Below, piece by piece: positions 59,548-64,000 of a stretch of DNA of 64,000 bases. Position 1 is the stretch's first letter, and each line of letters begins with the position of its first letter. The position numbers and the translations under genes are program-made. The DNA is taken from NCBI RefSeq assembly GCF_900188005.1, contig NZ_FZNR01000001.1:682001-746000 (forward strand), in the 5' to 3' direction. A model generated the notes under the pieces. It had not been told where the DNA came from. It saw only the letters and a program-made list of their open reading frames with translations, and made no database searches. The stretch is from Actinoplanes regularis. GTDB taxonomy: Bacteria; Actinomycetota; Actinomycetes; Mycobacteriales; Micromonosporaceae.

Positions 59548-60933
59548 ATGTCGCACGGCGGTGAAATCTTCGGCCTTGGCGGAGACTCGGCCACCGAGCC
59601 CAGCTTCGAGACCGCTCTGCGTGGCTATGAACGGAAGCAGGTCGAGCGATACGTCGCCCGCGCCGAGAACGAGATCGCCGCCCTGGCCGCCGAACGTGAA
59701 CAGGCGTATTCGCAGATCCAGGCGATGGCCGCGCAGATCGAGCGCCTGCAACAGGAGATCACGCAGACCCGACGCAACTCCGGCATGACCGGTGAGGTCT
59801 CCTTCCGGCACCTCGGCCCCCGGGTGGAGCAGATCCTGGTGCTGGCCGAGGAGCAGGCCGAAGCGATCAAGGCCTCGGCCACCGACGACATCGCCGGCCG
59901 GCTCGCCGAGGCGGAGCGGATCCGGGCCGAGGCCGAGGCGCACGCCCACGACGCCATCCGGGACTTCGAGGTCACCCTGGCCGCTCGCCGGGCCGACGAG
60001 GAGAAGGTCGACGCGGCCAAGCGGGCCGCCGCGGAGAAGGCCGTCGCCGCCGCCCGGCAGAGCGCCGAGCAGATCCGCATCGAGAGCGAGGCCATGCTCG
60101 CCCGGGCCCGGACCGAGGCGCAGCACCTGGGCGACAAGGCCACCCAGGAGGCCCAGCGGTCCCGGGCCGAAGTGGACGGTTACGTTCAGTCCACCCGGAT
60201 GCAGGCCGAGCAGGAGTTGAAGGCGCTGCGGGAGAAGACCAACCAGGAGATCTCCGCCCGCCGGACGGCGGCCGAGCGTGAACAGTCCGATCTCAAGGCC
60301 GCCGTCGAGCACGAGCTGGCACTGCGCCGCCACGCGGTGATCGAGGAGCTCGGCCAGATGCGCGCGGGCGTCGAGAAGCAGTGCGCCGACCTGCGCAGCG
60401 AGGCGGACAAGTACGCCGAGGAGGTGCTCCGCCGCTCCGACGAGCAGGCCACCGCCACCCGTAAGGAGCTGGCCGCTCAGCACGAGAAGATCGCCCAGGC
60501 GGGCCGCGAGCTGGAGGCCGCCCAGGCCAAGGTGGCCGAGGCCGAGCGGCGGCTGGCCGTCGCGAGCGAGAAGGCCCAGGTCGGGGAGCAGGAGGCGGAG
60601 CAGGTCAACAAGCTGCTGGCCGAGACCACGCAACAGCTGGAGGACGAGCTGGAGCGGGTCAGCGAGGCGAAGCGGGCCGGCGAGGCCGCCGAGCGGCACG
60701 CCGCCGACGTCCGCCGCCAGGTGCAGCTGGAGGCGAAGCGCGTGGCCGAACTGGCGGCCGCGGCGGTGCTGGCCGCCGCCGCTTCACCCGACGACCCGGC
60801 GCCGGTCGACGGTCTCGCCGGGACACCCGCGGAGGAGAGTCCGCACGCCGCCGGTGAGAAGACCGGCAAGGTGACCGCTTCGGCCAAGGTGGCCGCCCCG
60901 CGGTCCAGCCGGGTGCCGGCGGACGCGGAGTAA
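59548..60933 (+). CDS. DivIVA-type coiled-coil protein 2 (Scy/FilP-like locus)
   Basis: The product is 461 aa from the ATG at 59548 (MSHGGEIFGLGGDSATEPSF), chosen because AGGATGGA precedes it and the frame further upstream is not conserved-looking. The N-terminal block FETALRGYERKQVERYVARA parallels that of the preceding protein, and both share a segment of the form RVEQIL-LAEEQA, so they are paralogues. About 40-405 is continuous coiled coil; the last 55 residues are Ala/Pro-rich. By position it corresponds to filP (SCO5396), an intermediate-filament-like cytoskeletal protein in Streptomyces. The role in polar growth or cell shape is inferred. Confidence 0.8.
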   Translation: MSHGGEIFGLGGDSATEPSFETALRGYERKQVERYVARAENEIAALAAEREQAYSQIQAMAAQIERLQQEITQTRRNSGMTGEVSFRHLGPRVEQILVLAEEQAEAIKASATDDIAGRLAEAERIRAEAEAHAHDAIRDFEVTLAARRADEEKVDAAKRAAAEKAVAAARQSAEQIRIESEAMLARARTEAQHLGDKATQEAQRSRAEVDGYVQSTRMQAEQELKALREKTNQEISARRTAAEREQSDLKAAVEHELALRRHAVIEELGQMRAGVEKQCADLRSEADKYAEEVLRRSDEQATATRKELAAQHEKIAQAGRELEAAQAKVAEAERRLAVASEKAQVGEQEAEQVNKLLAETTQQLEDELERVSEAKRAGEAAERHAADVRRQVQLEAKRVAELAAAAVLAAAASPDDPAPVDGLAGTPAEESPHAAGEKTGKVTASAKVAAPRSSRVPADAE

Positions 60934-61001
60934 CGCCTCTGGCGGCCTTTGCACGGCGGCGATAACCTCCGGGAGCTCGCTGTCCGAGGTGGAGGTCCCG
61001 C

Positions 61002-62135
61002 ATGTCATCCGAACCGGCACGAACCGTCGCCGAGGAACCGCTGGACGACGCGGAGCCCGCGGAGGAGGACCCGGAGGCCGGTACGAGCCGGTTCGGCGCA
61101 CCCGGCCGGCCGTTGAACCGGCGTAGCCCGTTCCTGTTCGGCTTCCTGTTCGGACTGGGCGTGATCGTGGCGTACGCGCTGTTCCTGGGCGTCCGGAACG
61201 CCGCCTCGATCCTGGTCCTGATCTTCATCGCGCTGTTCCTGGCGATCGGGCTGAACCCGGCCGTGGTCCGGCTGCGCCGCTGGGGCCTGCCCCGAGGCGC
61301 GGCCGTGGCGATCGTCTCGCTCTCGGTGGTGGCGCTGCTGGCCGGCGGCCTCGTCGCGCTGATCCCGCCGCTGGTGACGCAGACCACCGAGCTGATCAAC
61401 AACGCGCCGGAGACGATCGAGAACCTGCGTCGTAGCGAGACGATCAACGAGCTGGTGCAGCGCTACGACATCGTGAACAAGGTACAGAGCGCGGTGAACG
61501 CGGGCACCATCGGCGGCGCGCTGGGCGGGGTGGTCGGCGGCGCGAAACTGATCTTCGGGACGATCTTCAACGTCCTCACCGTGCTGGTGCTGACCATCTA
61601 CTTCATGGCCTCGTTCGAGCGGCTCAAGGAGGCCGGGTTCGCCCTGGTCCCGTCGTCGCGCCGGGACCGGGTGCGGCTGCTCACCGACGAGATCCTGACC
61701 AAGGTCGGCGGTTACATGGTCGGGGCGATCGCGATCGCGGTCCTGGCCGGGCTGAGCACCTTCGTGATGGCCGTGCTGCTCGACCTGCCGTACCCGTTCG
61801 CGCTCGCGGTGGTGGTCGCGGTCTGCGACCTGATCCCGCAGATCGGCGCCACCATCGGCGCCGTGATCGTCAGCCTGGTCGGGCTGGCGTCCTCGGTCGC
61901 CGATGGTGTCGTCTGCATCGCGTTCTTCCTGATCTACCAGCAGATCGAGAACTACCTGATCTACCCGAGGGTGATGCGCCGCTCGGTTCAGGTCAGTGAC
62001 GTGGCCGCGGTGGTGGCGGCGTTGCTCGGCGTGGCCCTCTTCGGTGTGGTGGGCGCGCTGGTCGCCATCCCGATGGTGGCCGCCGTCCAGCTGATCATGC
62101 GCGAGGTGCTGGTCCCCAGCATGGATCAGCGCTGA
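61002..62135 (+). CDS. AI-2E family (PerM/TqsA-like) membrane transporter
   Basis: The product is 377 aa. GGTGGAGG precedes the ATG. An acidic cytoplasmic N-terminus (about 1-42) is followed by seven or eight membrane segments. Family features are visible: paired N-terminal helices (FLFGLGVIVAYALFLGV, ILVLIFIALFLAIGLNP), an amphipathic periplasmic region (LINNAPETIENLRR) and the C-terminal cluster DLIPQIGATIGAVIVSLVG..IYQQIENYLIYPRVMRRSVQV. Members export quorum signal AI-2 or act as ion antiporters; in actinobacteria the substrate is generally unknown. It follows the second coiled-coil gene by 68 nt. Confidence 0.92.
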   Translation: MSSEPARTVAEEPLDDAEPAEEDPEAGTSRFGAPGRPLNRRSPFLFGFLFGLGVIVAYALFLGVRNAASILVLIFIALFLAIGLNPAVVRLRRWGLPRGAAVAIVSLSVVALLAGGLVALIPPLVTQTTELINNAPETIENLRRSETINELVQRYDIVNKVQSAVNAGTIGGALGGVVGGAKLIFGTIFNVLTVLVLTIYFMASFERLKEAGFALVPSSRRDRVRLLTDEILTKVGGYMVGAIAIAVLAGLSTFVMAVLLDLPYPFALAVVVAVCDLIPQIGATIGAVIVSLVGLASSVADGVVCIAFFLIYQQIENYLIYPRVMRRSVQVSDVAAVVAALLGVALFGVVGALVAIPMVAAVQLIMREVLVPSMDQR

Positions 62136-62150
62136 CCCGCAGGGGTCAGC
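62131..62150. terminator. Short hairpin holding both stop codons of a convergent pair
   Basis: GCTGACCC (62131-62138) and GGGTCAGC (62143-62150) form an 8 bp stem with a GCAG loop. It contains the TGA of the transporter gene and the TGA of the leftward gene ending at 62146. Confidence 0.45.
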
Positions 62151-62502
62151 CGGCGGCCGGGATCGTGCCGGCGAGCAGGCAGACCGCGAGGAGGCGGCGC
62201 AGCACCCAGTCGTTCTGGGACCAGTCGATCTCGCCCTCGGGGGCGATCCAGCCGTGCTGGTAGGCGGCGTCGCGGACGCCCTCGGCGTAGGCGGCGAGCA
62301 GGATCGGGGTCAGCGGGCGGGTGTCCGCCTCGAGACTGTCGCGGACGCCGGCGGCGTGCTGGTCGATCACGGACATCAGGCCGGGAGCCGCGTGCGCGGC
62401 GGCAAGACCACTGACGCCGATGACGGCGGTGAGATCAGCGAGCGAGGCGTGAGCGGAGCGCAGGGCGGCGCGGGCGGCGGCGTTGCTGAACAGACCAGGC
62501 AT
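62146..62502 (-). CDS. Small conserved actinobacterial protein (DUF6401-like)
   Basis: The product is 118 aa. It is helical and cytoplasmic-looking, with an Ala-rich first half (SAHASLADLTAVIGVSGLAA), LMSVIDQHAAGVRDSLE, RPLTPILLAAYAEGVRDAA and a C-terminal WVLRRLLAVCLLAG. The pattern resembles what I remember of the DUF6401 family, annotated in databases as linked to natural product biosynthesis, but I cannot verify this and no biosynthetic genes are adjacent. It converges with the AI-2E transporter gene. Confidence 0.6.
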   Translation of the reverse strand: MPGLFSNAAARAALRSAHASLADLTAVIGVSGLAAAHAAPGLMSVIDQHAAGVRDSLEADTRPLTPILLAAYAEGVRDAAYQHGWIAPEGEIDWSQNDWVLRRLLAVCLLAGTIPAAG

Positions 62503-62568
62503 GAGAAGAAAGTTAGAGACGGCAAGTTGGCCGGCGGTTCTCCTCCGGGTGCGGAACGGTTGAACCCG

Positions 62569-63369
62569 CTACTCCCGCTGCGGCTGGGGGACCTCGACGT
62601 CGGAGAAGGCGGCGACGGTGCGATCCGCGTACGCGTTCATGTCGCCCATCTCCATCGGGCCGTCCCACGACCGCGGCAGTGGGGTGGGCACGCCCGGCGC
62701 GACGCGCCCGACGATCCGGTCCAGCACGTTCTCCGCGTCGCCCACCCAGAGGTGCTTGGCGCCGGCCATCGGCACCACCTCGGCCTGCGGAATCGCCGCG
62801 AATCTGGTCTGCGCCTCGGCCGGGCGCAGGTAGTCGTCGAACTCCGGGATCAGCGCGGTCAGTGGCTTGCCGTCGGCGGCCCAGGCGGCCAGGTGCTCGG
62901 GGCGGGAGAAGCGCAGCGGCGGGGAGAGCAGGACCGCCCCGGTGACCGCCGGCTCCAGCCCGTACATCAGGGTCAGGTCGGTGCCGAACGACCAGCCGAC
63001 CAGCCAGATGTCGGGCAGGTCGGCGAACTCCGCGTACTCGATCGCGGCGGCCACGTCGTAGCGCTCGTCGACGCCGGACGAGAAGGTGCCCCCGCTGACG
63101 CCGCGTACGCTGCCGGTGCCCCGGGTGTTGAAGCGCAGCACCGCGAGACCGGCCAGCGCCGGCAGCCGCCACGCGGCCTTGCGGAAGATGTGGCTGTCCA
63201 TCATCCCGCCGTGGGTGGGCAGCGGATGCAGGCAGACGAGGGTGGCCACCGGCTCGCGGTCCATCGGCCGGGCCAGCTCACCGACCAGGGTGACGCCGTC
63301 CGCGGTGTGCAACTCGATCTCCTCCCGATGGGCGGGCAGGATCGAGTTGGCACGGATCAAGTTGCTCAC
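62569..63369 (-). CDS. Alpha/beta hydrolase family protein
   Basis: The product is 266 aa from the GTG at 63369 (VSNLIRANSILP), just after an A/T-rich promoter-like stretch. It has an alpha/beta hydrolase fold with oxyanion segment LHPLPTHGGMMD, nucleophile elbow VGWSFGTDL (Ser in GWSFG) and a late His in GAKHLWVGD. It resembles the dienelactone hydrolase/CocE-like small hydrolases that family annotation calls serine aminopeptidase-type. No signal peptide is present. The natural substrate is not evident. It lies 62 nt downstream of the Zn-ribbon gene on the same strand. Confidence 0.85.
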   Translation of the reverse strand: MSNLIRANSILPAHREEIELHTADGVTLVGELARPMDREPVATLVCLHPLPTHGGMMDSHIFRKAAWRLPALAGLAVLRFNTRGTGSVRGVSGGTFSSGVDERYDVAAAIEYAEFADLPDIWLVGWSFGTDLTLMYGLEPAVTGAVLLSPPLRFSRPEHLAAWAADGKPLTALIPEFDDYLRPAEAQTRFAAIPQAEVVPMAGAKHLWVGDAENVLDRIVGRVAPGVPTPLPRSWDGPMEMGDMNAYADRTVAAFSDVEVPQPQRE

Positions 63370-63431
63370 AGTAAGAAGCCTTTTTCCATTTAAAGGGGCT
63401 CTATTGCTTTTTGGGGCGCTACGTGGGGAGC

Positions 63432-63773
63432 TCACCCATAGCGTGGCGCGTTCCGTGATCGTTCCACCCCCGGAATGCGCCGGTCGCGCGCCTTCCAGCA
63501 GCCGGTGTGCCAGTGCCGCCGGTCGCTCTCGTCGCCCCGGCCGTCGATCGGCCAGGCCACCACATGCGCGACACCCGGCCGGATCTCCTGAACGCAACCC
63601 GGGCAACGGTACGTCTTCGCGGCCGCTCCGCCGAAGATCGAGCGCACCATCCACTCGCCGTCCTGCCACTGCTGGACGCCCTCTATGCCACGGCGCACCC
63701 CCTCGCCGGCGAGGCGGGGCTGCTCCGGTTGGTCGGGATTACGACGACGGGAGTGGTTGCGGCGGGGGCTCAC
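63432..63773 (-). CDS. Conserved small protein with Cys/His metal-binding motif
   Basis: The product is 113 aa. The N-terminus is basic and disordered (SPRRNHSRRRNPDQPEQPR). The core has KTYRCPGCVQEIRPGVAHVV followed by RRHWHTGCWKARDRR, giving a CPGC plus H/C set suited to one zinc ion, and ends ERSRNAPRYG. This is a widely conserved actinobacterial family, sometimes labelled ATP/GTP-binding protein without clear basis. The function is unknown. The GTG start is at 63773. The gene is divergent from the aldehyde dehydrogenase gene. Confidence 0.75.
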   Translation of the reverse strand: MSPRRNHSRRRNPDQPEQPRLAGEGVRRGIEGVQQWQDGEWMVRSIFGGAAAKTYRCPGCVQEIRPGVAHVVAWPIDGRGDESDRRHWHTGCWKARDRRIPGVERSRNAPRYG

Positions 63774-63807
63774 CGGTCAAGCGTACGGATTCATCGCGAT
63801 CGCCCTG

Positions 63808-63837
63808 GTGACTGGTCGGTAACTTACCGCCTAGACT
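63808..63837 (+). promoter_or_regulatory. Leaderless promoter of the aldehyde dehydrogenase gene
   Basis: A GTGACT -35-like hexamer (63808-63813) and TAGACT -10 (63832-63837) are separated by 18 bp. The ATG begins 6 nt after the -10, so transcription should start at the A of the codon. CCGCCTAGACT is identical to the element at the Hsp70-like gene. Confidence 0.6.
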
Positions 63838-63843
63838 CCGCAC

Positions 63844-64000
63844 ATGACGGCGACTCACGTTCCCGGCCTCCCGGTGATCGAGGACAACCAGCTGATCTCC
63901 ACGAACCCGGCCACCGGCGAGGAGGCCGGCCGGGTACCGGCCGCCGACGAGCAGGCGGTCCGCGCCGCCGTCGAGCGGGCGAAGGAGGCCGCCGCCTGGT
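63844..64000 (+). CDS. Aldehyde dehydrogenase family protein (partial, N-terminus only)
   Basis: The first 52 codons are visible before the window ends. MTATHVPGLPVIEDNQLIST continues into NPATGEEAGRVPAADEQAV and RAAVERAKEAAAW. The NPATGE..V..A....V..AV..A..A...W pattern is the standard N-terminus of NAD(P)-dependent aldehyde dehydrogenases, close to the succinate-semialdehyde type. Catalytic Cys and Glu lie outside the window, so the substrate class is unproven. The start has no Shine-Dalgarno but a leaderless promoter. Confidence 0.8.
   Translation, partial: MTATHVPGLPVIEDNQLISTNPATGEEAGRVPAADEQAVRAAVERAKEAAAW

Overview
This is a gene-dense, GC-rich (about 70% G+C by eye) actinobacterial chromosome segment. 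Third-codon positions are strongly G/C, GTG starts are common, and several genes look leaderless. Two blocks keep actinomycete gene order. One is gatB..gatA-gatC..GGDEF/EAL..MetE-like..mnmA..cysteine desulfurase..etfA-etfB, comparable from memory with Mycobacterium Rv3009c-Rv3029c and Streptomyces SCO5486-SCO5501. The other is meaB-thiolase-mce followed by two coiled-coil proteins, comparable with Streptomyces SCO5400-SCO5396. A filamentous Micromonosporaceae member such as Actinoplanes is my inference; no marker gene proves it. I saw no rRNA or tRNA genes, CRISPR array, insertion sequence, prophage or replication origin.

Layout. 1-8 kb: secreted oxidative enzymes (heme peroxidase start, Tat-exported multicopper oxidase with an unknown exported partner, a PKD-domain secreted protein) around a SARP-type activator. 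Direct repeats spaced 11 or 22 bp lie in front of all three secreted units and suggest one regulon. 7-16 kb: LacI regulator, a membrane GGDEF-EAL protein with degenerate active sites, a PH-domain membrane protein, a PQQ-type sugar dehydrogenase lipoprotein, a membrane metallophosphoesterase, a minisatellite-like array, and a TPR protein. 16-29 kb: tRNA amidotransferase genes (gatB split from gatCA by an M1 peptidase), a second, canonical GGDEF-EAL protein, the iscS-mnmA-MetE-like operon, and electron transfer flavoprotein. ligA, expected beside gatC, is absent. 29-41 kb: two DUF202 proteins, a PLDc_N protein, a tail-anchored Hsp70-like protein, enoyl-CoA hydratase, a split Aer-like PAS/chemotaxis pair, ribokinase, an ABC ATPase, ROK regulator, NagZ-type glycosidase, and a shortened AbiEi-like protein between repeat arrays. 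41-51 kb: giant NAD-glutamate dehydrogenase, lipoprotein PBP, arginase-like protein with a repetitive acidic tail, CnoX-like thioredoxin. 51-58 kb: acyl-CoA mutase with isobutyryl-CoA mutase residues, monooxygenase/PadR pair, meaB, thiolase, methylmalonyl-CoA epimerase. 58-64 kb: two DivIVA-type coiled-coil proteins (Scy/FilP-like position), AI-2E-family permease, small conserved proteins, an alpha/beta hydrolase, and the start of an aldehyde dehydrogenase.

How the genes fit together. The mutase, MeaB chaperone, thiolase and epimerase serve branched-chain acyl-CoA and methylmalonyl-CoA metabolism. EtfAB and enoyl-CoA hydratase fit acyl-CoA oxidation. GatCAB, MnmA and the desulfurase serve tRNA amidation and thiolation. 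Convergent gene pairs are typically separated by strong inverted repeats, some containing the stop codons, and several intergenic spacers hold short tandem repeats of 23, 38, 46 or 56 bp.
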